The notes under the pieces are model-generated. The model was not told where the DNA came from, ran no database searches, and worked only from the letters and a program-made list of their open reading frames with translations. Source: Nigrospora sphaerica (taxonomy: Eukaryota; Ascomycota; Sordariomycetes; Amphisphaeriales; Apiosporaceae). Taken from it: a stretch of 64,000 nucleotides of DNA. The stretch is taken from contig JAGVVL010000002.1 of the NCBI GenBank assembly GCA_018287875.1, positions 6,758,001-6,822,000 of the forward strand, written 5' to 3'. This document shows positions 45,140-56,876 of this stretch, piece by piece; position 1 is the first letter of the stretch, and every line of letters starts with the position of its first letter. A program made the position numbers and the translations under genes.

Positions 45140-46583
45140 ATGGCGCCGGGCAAGAAGGGACGGCCACCGGCTGTCAAACCCGCTCAGAACCCAGTACGTC
45201 GCGCCGGTGACAGCTTACCGTCGAACGCGCCGCAAAAAGCAGCACCGGGGAGAGGGCAGAAACGAGCAGCCGGTGAAGGCTTCGACTTGGATGAGTCCTT
45301 ATCACAAGACGAGGCGGCAACCAAGGAGAACGCGAGACCTAAGGCCGCTCGAGGTCGCCCACGAGCAAAGGCCGCCAAGCTGTCGGATGAGCCCTCTCCC
45401 CAAGAACAGCCGGATCAGGTACCTCAACCGTCAAAAAGGGGTCGGAAGCCGAAGTCCCAAGCTTTGCCGTCCCCAGTCCTGGCCGAGATTCCCGAAACGC
45501 AGCAACCCGAACCAGAATTCCCCGAAACCCAGCTAGGCGAAGACCCGTACGAAAGTATGGAAGACGATCGCGTCGACGAGCTTCCACTTCCCAGATATAG
45601 CCGTTCCGTGGCTTCATCGGCGCAGCCGCAGCGATATTACAACGCCCCCTTCGGCGCGAGCCGGCAGCAGGTTGCCGGCTCTGACTCGGAACTGAATGAT
45701 CCGTCATTGCGGCGGCGCATTGCAGATTTGACTCGCAAGTACGATAGCCTCGAGGCCAAGTATCGAGACCTGCACGAGATCGGTATCAAAGAGGCCGAAC
45801 GCAACTACGACAAACTCAAGAAACAAGGAGAGGAAAGAGCCGAGAGTAGGTCTTGTAGCCATCGTAACGCAGGATTGGATCTAACCGATCTGTGTAGCGG
45901 CAAGCCAGTTGATTTCGACGCTCAAGGCACAGCTCGCTGCGCAAACGGAATTAGCAAAAGAAGGCCAGCGATTCAAGCAGCAGCTCGAAACGAGCGAGGG
46001 CACTGTAGCCGACCTGCAAAGCACGGTGGATACCTTGAGTGCATCGCTTTCCAACGCCAAAACAGAGATAAAGACATTGTCGACAAAACTCAGTGCCTCA
46101 CGAGCGGCCGAGGCAGCAACGGTTAAAATTCCCGGCAGTGCCATCAAGGGCAGCACGGCGAACAATCGCATGTTAGCCAATGCCGAGTCGGCTATGCAGG
46201 CAGCCCAGCTGAAGGAGGACTTGTATGCGGATTTGACTGGCCTGATTATTCGAGGTGTCAAGCGAGAAAACGACGTCGAGGTGTATGACTGTATCCAAAC
46301 GGGCAGAAACGGAAGTAAGAAGCTTATCTCACCCATGGTTCTCAGAGGTCATGCTGACAGTTCTCAAGCTCTTCACTTCAAGCTCTCTATAGGGCCCGAC
46401 GAGGAGGCGGATGAATTCGAAGAGTCTCAGTTCATGTACTTGCCGCAGCTGGACACGAACAGAGACAAGGCGCTCCTGGACGTCCTGCCTGATTACCTTA
46501 CCGAGGAGATTTCGTTCCCCCGACCACACGCAGCCAAGTTCTATACGAGGGTCATGAAAGCCCTCACGGAACGGCTAGACTAA
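45140..46583 (+). CDS. CSM1: Monopolin/kinetochore protein Csm1 (Pcs1)
   Basis: Exons 45140-45845 and 45898-46583 with a 52 bp intron, 463 residues. The N-terminal ~170 residues are basic and low complexity (AT-hook-like KRGRKPKS near 98-105 and ARGRPRAK near 70-77) and acidic later. A long coiled coil begins near residue 190 (RRRIADLTRKYDSLEAKYRDL) and continues past the intron (LISTLKAQLAAQTELAKEGQRF, DLQSTVDTLSASLSNAKTEIKTLSTKL) to about residue 310. The C-terminal globular domain (LYADLTGLIIRGVKRENDVEVYDC, LHFKLSIG, FMYLPQLD, LPDYLTEEISFPRPHAAKFYTRV) matches the Csm1/Pcs1 fold that binds kinetochore proteins. Such proteins crosslink kinetochore microtubule sites and help condensin loading. 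The last ten residues KALTERL are typical. Confidence 0.93.
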
Positions 46584-48080
46584 GGGATGACTATGGGGAG
46601 GCGGGGATGCTTTTGGGCTACGGTTGCTTTTTTTGATACCCCTTTGACTACAGCTTGGTCGTTTTCGTACAGGCGGAGGTTGGTTTATGGACACAATGGA
46701 AGACCCCCGTACGATTGGGGTGTTGGATCTGGGTGGTTTCCCCAAAAGTTGCTCCTGCTCTCAGCGCAGCGGTTCAAGATGATTTTTTTGTCTCCTGTTG
46801 TTGTCTGGCTTGGCTGATCTCACAAACGGCGAGAGGTCTCGTGGACCAGGCGCCATGATCATCGGATTAAGAACCTCCAAAGAGGGGAGCGGTTTTGCCT
46901 CGGTAAGTACCTAGGTATGGACCGACAAAGTATATTCACTGCATCATACAAGTAATGGATAGGGCTGTGTCATCAAAGTGTTTGGGTCGGGGGGCAACCA
47001 AGGGTCACAAATAAGGTTGCGTGGACTATACGACCACTTGTACAGATATGTACACATTGATAAATCTGTATCGGCATCGAACCCCAAGAGCGGCTGTCAG
47101 TTAGCGAGGACTGCTTGTAATCCTAACTCTTCGTACTTACCTCCAGACTTAAGCTCTGAGGTGAAAAGCTGGATATCAAGTATGTCCACGGTACTTCCAT
47201 ACCTATGTGCATACCTGTGTTGGAATGTCCACCAAGGGACTCGGTAATGGGGTCGCTTGTTTTCGCTATTTCTATCGCCGACACGGGTCGTAAAGCACCT
47301 TGATTCTTACCAAGGTAGGTGGCTATGCGAATTAGCATGATGTATGTACATTATGTTTATACCAGCAACGAGAACTAATTGCCTAGTGGCGCTCAGCGCT
47401 GTTGCTCCTACACTTCCACTTTGCATACCGGCGTACATACGTACTACTCTGGAAGCATCAAGTTACTGTCCGGAATAAGCACTTGCATGGCCTACTTTAC
47501 CTATAATGTAAGTCGGGTGTACATGTTATTAGGTACGCAAATAGGAGTAACTAGAAGACAGGGAGGGAGCTACCACAAGCTTCGGGGGGTATCCGAGGGC
47601 TAAATTCATAGGAACAGAAACGGGCATCCATCCACGCCGAGACGAGCTCTCCCATGCATGTCCCCCCCCCCCCCCCCCCAGTTCTGGGCGAAAACCAATC
47701 ACCGGTCCCGTTTCTACCTACTGGGGCAGCCGCCTCCACATTGACGCTTGACATGGATCCAGGTGCCGTCGGCGCAGGTACCTGTCAATAATCTCCGATC
47801 GCAACCATGGGAAAGCGCCATCGTGGCCTTCAACAACTGTTGCTGGGTTCGCGTGGACGTAGCAAACGCACACCCTTTTGCTGCCCCTCGTTCCGTGGCC
47901 GTCTTCCCTCCGACATCTCATGCAGTTCATTCGTTGCCGCGCCTGAGAGTTCATGGCGCATCTGTATTTTCTTTCCCGAGACACGTCTTTCTCCTGCTCG
48001 ACAGATTGATTCGTGACGACATCCCCGGCGTGGCCGCCCCTCCACTCGCCAACCGCACCTGCAAGTCACCCATCTTCACC
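46584..48080. other. Intergenic spacer CSM1 / LAS21 with promoter of LAS21
   Basis: 1.5 kb with no supported gene. It contains the palindrome TACCTAGGTA at 46908-46917 and an 18-base cytosine run at 47662-47679. The 300 bases before LAS21 are CT-rich leader-like sequence with an open frame but no recognisable protein. Confidence 0.55.
47662..47679 (+). repeat. Poly(C) tract, 18 bases
   Basis: Eighteen consecutive C on the plus strand (18 G on minus), about 400 bp upstream of the LAS21 ATG. Such G-runs can form quadruplex or triplex structures and are also prone to length error in sequencing, so the exact length is uncertain. Confidence 0.8.
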
Positions 48081-51000
48081 ATGGCCTCTTTCACACGGCT
48101 AAAGTTCCTGGCGCTCGCCATGGTCTTTCACCTCGTGTACCTGTACTCAATCTTCGACATTTACTTCGTCAGCCCCATTGTGTCGGGCATGCAACTGTTC
48201 AGGGTCGACCGACCAGAGGGCGCCAAGGCTCCGGCCGATCGACTCGTGCTCTTTGTTGGTAAATGCGCTCTGCGTCGCCTCACTCCTCATATTCTATCTT
48301 CGTAGCTGACGTTACGCTCGTCAAGGCGATGGGCTGCGCGCCGATAAAGCGTTCCAATCGTTCCCCAACCCGAGCCCGGGCGAGGAGGCCGACACGACCC
48401 CACGGCCTCTGGCTCCTTTCCTCCGTTCGCGCATCCTCGAGCATGGTACCTTCGGCGTCTCGCACACGCGTGTTCCCACCGAGTCGCGTCCGGGCCACGT
48501 TGCCTTGATCGCCGGGCTGTACGAAGACGTTTCGGCTGTCGCGACGGGCTGGAAGTTGAACCCCGTCAACTTCGACAGCGTCTTCAACCGCAGTAGGCAC
48601 ACATGGAGCTGGGGCAGCCCCGACATCCTGCCCATGTTCGAGACGGGCGCGACGCCGGGCCGCGTCGATGCCTATTGCTACCCCCCAGAGTTCGAGGACT
48701 TTTCGACCGAAGCGCTGCATTTGGATCTTTGGGTCTTCGACCACGTGAAGGAGCTCTTTGCGGAAGCCGAGAAGAACAAGACACTCAGCGCCACGCTGAA
48801 GCAGGACAAGGTCGTCTTCTTCCTCCATCTGTTAGGACTGGATACCGTCGGCCATGGCTTCCGACCCTACTCGAAGGAGTACTTGCACAACATCAAGGTC
48901 GTCGACCAAGGTGTAAAACAGACGACCGAGTTGATCAACAAGTTCTATGGGGACGACAGGACGGCGTTCGTCTTTACTGCCGACCACGGCATGAACGACT
49001 ACGGTAGTCACGGTGACGGCCACCCGGACAACACGAGGACCCCCCTCGTCGCCTGGGGCTCTGGTGTTGCCAAACCCGTACTCTATCCCGGCACCGTAGC
49101 GCCTGGCCACGACACATATTCCTCGGACTGGAACCTGGACCACGTGAAGCGGCACGACGTGGCGCAGGCAGACGTGGCCGCCTTGATGGCCTACCTGGTA
49201 GGCGTGGAGTTTCCTGCCAACTCGGTTGGCGAGTTGCCCCTGTCCTATCTGTCCGCAGGCATTAAGGAAAAAGCCGAGGCGTGGCTGGTTAATGCCCAAG
49301 AAATCTTAGAGATGTACCGCGTGAAGGAGAGTATCAAAAAAGCCACCCAGCTGCGTTACCGCCCATACAAGGCCTTAAGCGCAGAGAACGAAGCCCCAGA
49401 GGCGCGCATCCAAGCCATCCGGCAGTTGATCACGTCCGGAAAAGCCGAAGAAGCCATCGAAGAAACCGCGTCCCTGGTCAAAACCACCCTGGAGGGATTG
49501 CGCTACCTGCAGACGTACGACTGGCTATTCCTGAGAGCCCTTATCACCGTTGGCTATATCGGGTGGATGGCCTTCGTCGTCACCACGGTCATCGATCTCC
49601 ATGTTCTCCAAGGAACAGTGCACCCACAGAGGTCTCTTCCGGGCCTTGTGTTTTTTTCATCGATCCTTGCCGCGTTCTATGCATCTTTTCTGGCCTCACA
49701 TTCCCCTGTTACTTACTACGCATATGCCTTCTTCCCCGTCCTATTTTGGGAGGAGGTTTTCTCTCGCCGTGAAAGCCTCACAAAGGGGGCCCAGGCCCTC
49801 TTTGGCCACGTCACATCGGGCGCCAGGGTCCTGTCGCTTGCACTCAACGCTGCCGTTTATCTTGGTGTCATCCAGTCTCTTGTGAGTATTTACCCTGCTG
49901 TGCTCAGAGGCTTGTTCCGAAGGCTGACCCTGCACAGGCCCTCGGATACATTCGCCGCGAGATCCTTACGGCGCTATTCTGTATCGGAGCGTTCTACCCT
50001 ATCGCTCTGGGAATCTTGTTCATTCATGATCATGCCGTTCTGTCAGCGACCTGGCTAGTCTCCTGCCTTGTCATGGGCATTTTCACCCTTCTGCCGCCAG
50101 CCATGAAGAATGAAGACGTCACCCTGATGTGAGTATCACTTCCCCGGGAGGCAATTGAATGGCGCTCATTTCGTAGAATTTTGGGCGGGTTCCTCATGGC
50201 CGTCCTCGGTGTCGTCTATCTTATCTTCGAGGACAAGATCATGGTCAATTTTGGGGACTCCAGGCCCTCGCGGAAGAACGAGACCATCTCCAGGACCTTG
50301 ATAGGAATCCAGGTAAGTGACAGCCGTGGCTTACAGTGGCTCCGATTGCGGACTGTGGCAATGAACCTAACTAACCTGCGAATAGATCGGACTCGTCTTG
50401 TTGGCAACGGTTGTGACCCGGTCTAGCGCCCTGTCTCTTCAGGCCAAGATGGGCTTGCCACGGGGTAACCAGATCGTAGGGTGGCTGGTGATGGTCATTT
50501 CCCTACTGATGCCCTTTGCCCACCGGCTGCAACCGAACAACCATTATCTTCACCGACTAATGGTTATATTCCTCACATTTGCCCCCACCTTCGTCATACT
50601 TACAGTGTCCTACGAAGGCCTATTTTACTTCGCGTACTCTCTTACGCTTCTGGCGTGGGTCCGACTCGAACACTATGGTCAAAATTTTACCGCCCCGACC
50701 AGGGTTGAAGAGCCCGCCGGCTCGGCAAAGACAGCGACGGGCAAGATGGCCTCTCAACTCCGGCCACTGCGGTTGTCGGACGCGCGCGTAGCGCTATTCT
50801 TTTTCGTGCTTCTCCAATCTGCCTTCTTCAGCACCGGAAATATTGCTTCGATATCGTCCTTCAGCCTGGAGAGCGTCAATCGACTCTTCCCCGTCTTCGA
50901 CCCCCTTTCCCAGGGGGCACTGCTGATTTTGAAGCTCATGGTCCCCTTTGCGCTGCTTTCAGCGAACTTGGGTGTGCTGAACAAGCGACTTGGCGTGGCG

Positions 51001-51318
51001 CCATCGGCCCTGTTCATGGTGGCCATGGCGCTGAGTGATGTGCTCACCCTCTATTTCTTCTGGGTGGTCAAAGACGAAGGGTCTTGGCTCGAGATAGGAT
51101 CGACCATAAGCCATTTCGCCATCGCCAGCATGCTTTGCGTCTTTGTGGCCGGCCTGGAGGGCGTAAGTGCATTGTTTATCTCAGGGATTAAGGTCAATGG
51201 CAGTGCCCGGGGGTCCAAGATGACCAAGACCAATAGCGCGGCGATGGACACTGTTGCTGAGTTGGTGGTGGGCAAGGCCCGAGAAAAGACAGTGCCGCCG
51301 GTGACGAACGGATCCTAG
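48081..51318 (+). CDS. LAS21: GPI ethanolamine phosphate transferase 2 (LAS21/GPI7)
   Basis: Exons 48081-48258, 48326-49881, 49938-50128, 50177-50312 and 50386-51318, introns 67, 56, 48 and 73 bp, 997 residues. An N-terminal signal-anchor (FLALAMVFHLVYLYSIF) is followed by an ER-luminal alkaline-phosphatase-superfamily domain. Metal and catalytic motifs are visible: LFVGDGLRADKAF at 57-69 with Asp61, PTESRPGHVALIAG near 104-117 (nucleophile Thr), LLGLDTVGHGF near 236, and TADHGMNDYGSHGDGHPDN near 278-296. The C-terminal ~450 residues hold about ten or more membrane helices. The enzyme transfers ethanolamine phosphate from phosphatidylethanolamine to the second mannose of the GPI anchor, affecting GPI-protein transport and cell wall. 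The G of the GDG motif is rebuilt across intron 1. Confidence 0.96.
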
Positions 51319-53306
51319 GCGGCCGCACGAGGCAGATACGGGGACGAAGCAATAGAGGCAGTGAGACACGGTACTAATTTTGCTTATCCGACTCGCTGTT
51401 GTGGCAATGTGGCCGTTATGCTGGCAGGGTTCGGGTAGCCAAGATCTATGCCTCCCTGATTCGCGATCAGGCGACAGAAGATCGTCTCTCGCACCCCGCG
51501 GCCCCGTGCTTTTCCTTCCAGGAACCCAGTAGCCGCCCGTGCATGGCCCCTGTCGGATCGTCTTTCCGGGTACCCGTATAAAGCTGGAGCGGGAGCTCCA
51601 TTCCCCAAGGGATCGCCTGCCGCATGAGATGGGCACTGGACTGCTGTATCGCCCCATGTGATGACCAACTCTCGGGAGGGGTGACACTGCACCATACCAG
51701 TATGTGACAGCCTGTGGGTGCCGGTGTTGACAGAGGTGCATATCTGTTCCCCAAAGTAGCAGACCAGCATGCCTTAAATAAATAGATACCTCAGGGAATG
51801 GTTGCTGACTGAATCTGCGGAATGCTTCATCTGGGTACACAGGTACTTGAGTACCAGCCACGCGCATTGATCCGGGGGGGTGGACATTGAGAGGTTGCTG
51901 GCAGATGATGACGCATACGTTGCTACGGATAAGTTGTTCCCTCGAGTCGGTAGTCCTTTTTTTTTCTAACCTTCTTGTGCGGACCATGCTTGTTGATATT
52001 TGGGTGCGGAGATGGGCGTAGGGGGGTATAAGTGAGCAAAACGACAGGGATTGTATGCGATAATAGTACCAAAACCGGGTTCCCATCGGCTCCCCGGGAC
52101 TTGGCAACGTCCACCCCCCAATTCGGCGAGTCTCGAAACGTTTGGACCAATGCCTAAGGCGGGTGAAGAACAGCTGACCTTCGGTGAGGGTGCGAATCCG
52201 AAACCCAGCTTCTCACATGCAATTCTCGGCAGGCCAAGCAAGCAACGGGGTTAAACCGTTTCTGGCGGTCACGTTCCACGCTTCTGGATGGTGCTTGGTG
52301 TTGAACGAGTCTTTTATTAGCCCGAGCGCCTCCTGGCGAGCTGGGTGGTTCTACCCGGTGGGCAACCAAAACATCATCGCCCGAGCCCATCTGCTGGTCA
52401 TCTAAGGAACATCGGAGCAGACGCACGCATCTCCCACGTACGCTCCCGAGAGCCTCGATCGAAACCACTACAGCTCCTCCGTCCATCGCACTGTCGCTAG
52501 TCCCAGGCGACGTCGAATACGCTACCCTAACGGGCCCCAGCTTTACTGTCTTTGGGCCAACGACCGTCCGACGGTCCGCACGTTGGCGATAAAAAGTTTG
52601 GTGGCAGGCCTTCACGAATACGGACCAATACGTCGGCGGCACGCGGCATTCAGCCATCGTCTCATAAGCGCACTCACGAGACCTCTCAAGTACTTCCGGC
52701 AGCCTCCGCCCGGGCTGGCAACTTGTAGGAGAAATACTACCTACCTACCTTGACTCCTACGACCCCTGAACGCCGCAGTCGAGGCAGTCACAGGCCAAAA
52801 GGGCGGTCTCGGGGTAAGTAACTACTTGCGGTTGCTCGTCCGTCCGAAGGTCGTTAAATTGATTAGACGTCGTTAAGGCGCCGCTCCAGCGTCTCGGCAC
52901 CCAGGGCGGGACTCCATAAGTTCCCGCAGACCAAGTGGCGCCGAAACAAAAGCTTGCGTCGGTTCACGCGCAAAAAGCACCCCATAGGAGGGCACCTAAA
53001 CAGGGTGCTGATAGAAAAGGGCGCCGGGCAGAGAGGCACAGGCGCCGCCAGAGCGCCGCACAAAGCACAAGTACAGCACAGCACGGCTCAGCACAGGGGG
53101 GGGTGGAAGGGAGGGAGGGGCAAGAAATTACTTACCACCGTAGTTGGTGCCTACATACCCTTACCTGCCTAACTAGGTCCTATCGGGTAGCAGTTGCATC
53201 CCGTCCCATGGAATTGTTACCACACACCCTCTCGCTCCTCTCTCCATTCCCTCTCGGCCACGACGCCAAATCCGTTCTGCACGGCGACGCCCGAGCCAAG
53301 CACGAC
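51319..53306. other. Intergenic spacer LAS21 / CTF1-like regulator
   Basis: 2.0 kb. No recognisable gene. The stretch 52935-53306 is an open frame continuous with the downstream regulator, but its composition (Ala/Arg/Gln, short-period CACAGCACGG repetition near 53066-53098) looks like leader sequence. A (CTAC)n-like ACCTACCTACC word is near 52739. Confidence 0.55.
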
Positions 53307-56300
53307 ATGGCGACCATGGACGCGGAAATCCCGAGAGGCGACTCCGGCGCGCCGACGGCCGAGTCGCCGGCGCAACCGCCGCCGCCGCAGCAGCAGTCGT
53401 TGCAGCAGCAGAGCCCGTCGGGGGCCGCGGTGCCGTTGACGGCGGCCCAGCAGCAACAGCAGAGCATGAGCTTCCGCAGGTTAGGCACCCTCATACCCGG
53501 AATGGCATCGCCGAGGAAGGCCTAGTGGACTGACGGGTAGATCTGGCAATAAGACAACGCGCTTCTAGGGCCTGCGAGGTACGTTGCTTCTTTCAATTAG
53601 AGTTGTCGCGTTTCCAACGACGGGGGGTGGGCTTTATCTGCCTTTATCTGGGTCTGCGACAGCAAATCGTGCCGAGGCATCTCGGGCTTCAATCCAGCCC
53701 CCGAGCGGCCGCGTCTATGTGTGTACACACGCGAACGTCGTCAATGGCCGGCCAGCCCGCGCCCGCCCGCAAGCCGCTTTTTGCCCAACATTGCCCCTAC
53801 GTCGCTGCCACGCGCCTGATCTGACAGTGCCGATACCGACAGACCTGCCACGCTCGGAAAGTCAGATGTGATGCTGCCTCGCGTGAGTCCACCCCTCCTC
53901 TCCCCCGCCCTCGCCTGCTTGAGGGTGGGCACAATCTCGCCCTCCCGCTCCCCAAACACGCGTCTAGCCTGTACAACCAACCACTACCTCCGCCACCCGG
54001 CACATGGGGATTTCTCTTCCTCCGCGCACGAACGCCTTGCTACCCGGCGTCGGCAGCATCGACAAGCCACTGACTCTTGCGACTTGCAGTCGGTGTTCCC
54101 TGCACAAACTGCGTAGCCTTCCAGATCGAATGCAAGATCCCGGCACCTAAGCGGAAGAAGACGACGACGGGAGGAACAGGCAGGGACTCGGACAGGTGCG
54201 TCGCCTGCCGTCTGCCCCGGCGCAAGGGGCGCGAAAACACTAAAACTGATCGCGACGTCCAGTGAACGAGGCGATAATGTCGAAGAACGTTCGCCCGCCC
54301 CGGGCGGCAGTTCGACCACCTTCCCCGCCAGGCCTGCTGTCTACCACTCCTCCGAAGGTACACCAGCAACGACATTGACCGAAGCGCAAGCCAGGAAAGA
54401 GGAGGTTGACAACGATACGTTCTTGAATTTAGTTATGAAGCCCAAGTTCACCCGGGCACCCATCACGGAAGCTGGCCGGGTAGCCTTCCTGGGAGAATCC
54501 TCTAATCTGACCCTGCTGGTCCACGATCGTCAGGGGTCGTCCGATGTCGTCCATTACCCCTTGCCAGACAACGTCAGGGGCTCGCGCGCGAGGCTGACGG
54601 AGCTGGACAACATCGAGATCGACATCCTACACCAGCGCGGCGCTTTCCTCCTGCCTCCCAGATCGCTGTGCGACGAGCTTATCGAGGCTTATTTCCGATG
54701 GGTGCATCCCATTGTGCCCGTCATCAATCACAATCGCTTCCTGCGTCAATACCGAGATCCGAAGAACCCGCCCTCGCTGCTACTCTTGCAGGCCATCCTG
54801 CTTGCCGGCTCCCGCGTCTGCAGCAACCCCCAACTGATGGACGCCAACGGCTCTACCACGCCCGCCGCCCTGACGTTCTACAAGAGAGCCAAGGCGCTTT
54901 ACGACGCCAACTACGAAGACGACAGGGTGACGATTGTGCAGTCTTTGATTTTGATGGGTTGGTACTGGGAAGGCCCCGAAGACGTGACCAAGAACGTCTT
55001 TTACTGGAGCCGTGTTGCCACCATCGTGGCCCAGGGGTCCGGTATGCACCGCAGTGTGGAGAGCTCGCAGCTGAACAAAGCGGACAAGCGTCTCTGGAAG
55101 CGCATTTGGTGGACTCTGTTCACGCGAGACCGTTCCGTGGCTGTCGCCCTGGGGCGGCCGGTGCACATCAACCTGGACGACTCGGACGTGGAGATGCTCA
55201 CAGAGGATGACTTCGTCGAGGACGACACAGACCACCCCAGCGCGTTTCCGCCGGACCCCATACATGTCCAGTTCTTTCTGCAGTACGTCAAGCTCTGCGA
55301 GATCATGGGCCTCGTCCTGTCCCAGCAGTACTCAGTCGCCTCCAAGGGACGGCAACGCAATGCGATTGATCTCACCCACAGCGACATGGCCTTGGCGGAC
55401 TGGCTGCAGAACTGCCCCAAGATCATCTACTGGGAGATGCCGCGGCATCACTTCTGGAGCGCCTTGCTGCATTCCAACTACTATACCACGTTGTGTCTTC
55501 TGCACCGCGCGCACATGCCCCCCAATACCAACCACGGCTTCCGGTATCCAGACGATTCGTCATACCCGTCACGCAATATCGCCTTCCAGGCAGCGGGTAT
55601 GATCACATCCATTATAGAAAACCTCTCGGCTCACGACGAACTTCGATACTGCCCAGCTTTTGTGAACTACAGCCTCTTCTCGGCGCTCATTATGCATGTG
55701 TACCAGATGCGGTCGCCTGTGCCTTCTATCCAGCAGGTCACACACGACAGGATCCGAACATGCATGGCTGCTTTGAAAGAAGTGTCCAAGGTTTGGCTGG
55801 TGGGCAAAATGATCTACACACTCTTCGAGTCGATTCTTGGAAACAGGTCGCTCGAGGAACGCCTCCAAAAGGCGGCAGGCAAACGGCATCGGAAAACACA
55901 GCAGAGTTTTCACCAATTGGAGCAACACCAACAACAGCAACAACAACAACAACAACAACAGCAGCAGCAGCAGCAGCAACAACAGCAGCAGCAGCATCAA
56001 AGAACGGCGGAGGTGGCCAAGCGGAAATATGACGAGATGGCTATCGACTTCAGCGTGAGTACGCCGACGCAGCCCGAATCCTACGAACGGTCCCGGCCGC
56101 AAACGCCTGCTCAGCCGACGCGCCACGAAGGCCACATGGGGCCCCCTTTGGCGTCGCCGAATGCCCGGTCGGCCGATACCTTCATGGGCGGTACGAGTAG
56201 TCGGCCGCACACGCGGCCGGCGACGCCCTTTAACCCCTCTTTCTCCGTTCCGGCGACGCCGCCTGACCTGTACTTGGTCACACGCAACTCGCCCAATCTT

Positions 56301-56876
56301 TCTCAGTCTATTTGGGAAAACTTCCAGCCGGACCAGCTGTTTCCCGAGAACACGGCAATTCCCCAATTCGCTCAGATGTCACCGCCCCAAGGCAGCCAAG
56401 GCTTGGAGGCTAATTTGATGGCGCAGCTGCAGGGCATGCCGCAGGTGGGGGGTCAGGGCACGCAATACCAGCAGCAACAGCAGCAGCCACAGCAAGGACA
56501 GCAGCATCACCAGCAGGGGCAACAGCAGGGACAACGGGGCACCGCGGCACCGAATAAGGGCCTTAGTGGTAGCCCGTCGCAATCCAGCAGCATGTTGCAG
56601 CCCAACCTGGGGTTCCAGGGCAACATTTGGCAGGATCAACACGGCATGCCGGATGGTCACAGTCCCAGTGACAGCTGGAGTACGGGTTCGGCGGCAGGCC
56701 AGGCTGTGCCCGCTACACTCAATGTGGAAGACTGGTGAGTTGGGCTCGTGGGCGGGCTTCTCGGCAGCACAGCGGGCATTGCTAACACGGCGCACAGGTT
56801 CCAATTCTTTGGGATCAACGGCAATGATGTCAACCTAGCGAATCTTGATTTGGGCCTCGGGAACAGCGGTGCATAA
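53307..56876 (+). CDS. Zn2Cys6 regulator of CTF1-beta/FarB type
   Basis: Exons 53307-53479, 53569-53578, 53843-53882, 54090-54195, 54263-56734 and 56798-56876 give 959 residues; introns are 89, 264, 207, 67 and 63 bp. The zinc cluster is spread over exons 2-4: cysteines 60, 63, 70, 79, 82 and 89 (C-x2-C-x6-C-x8-C-x2-C-x6-C), reading RACETCHARKVRCD then GVPCTNCVAFQIECKIP, the form found in cutinase transcription factors and the fatty-acid regulators FarA/FarB. Exon 2 is 10 bases and carries Cys60. A fungal-specific transcription factor domain follows (DELIEAYFRWVHPIVPVINHNRF, LWKRIWWTLFTRDRSVAVALGRP). The C-terminal third is low complexity with 22 consecutive Gln (55929-55994). Family knowledge suggests control of fatty-acid, lipase or cutinase genes. 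The frame is open upstream, so a start at ATG 53208 is possible. Confidence 0.9.
55929..55994 (+). repeat. CAA/CAG polyglutamine tract, 22 codons
   Basis: Twenty-two uninterrupted Gln codons, mixed CAA and CAG, in exon 5 of the CTF1-like regulator. A second, imperfect Gln-rich block is at about 56468-56535. Confidence 0.9.

Noticed and set aside
55569..56366. 265-residue minus-strand frame with a long Leu run
   Set aside because: Antisense shadow of the polyglutamine region of the CTF1-like regulator (CAG/CAA read backwards gives Leu/Val).
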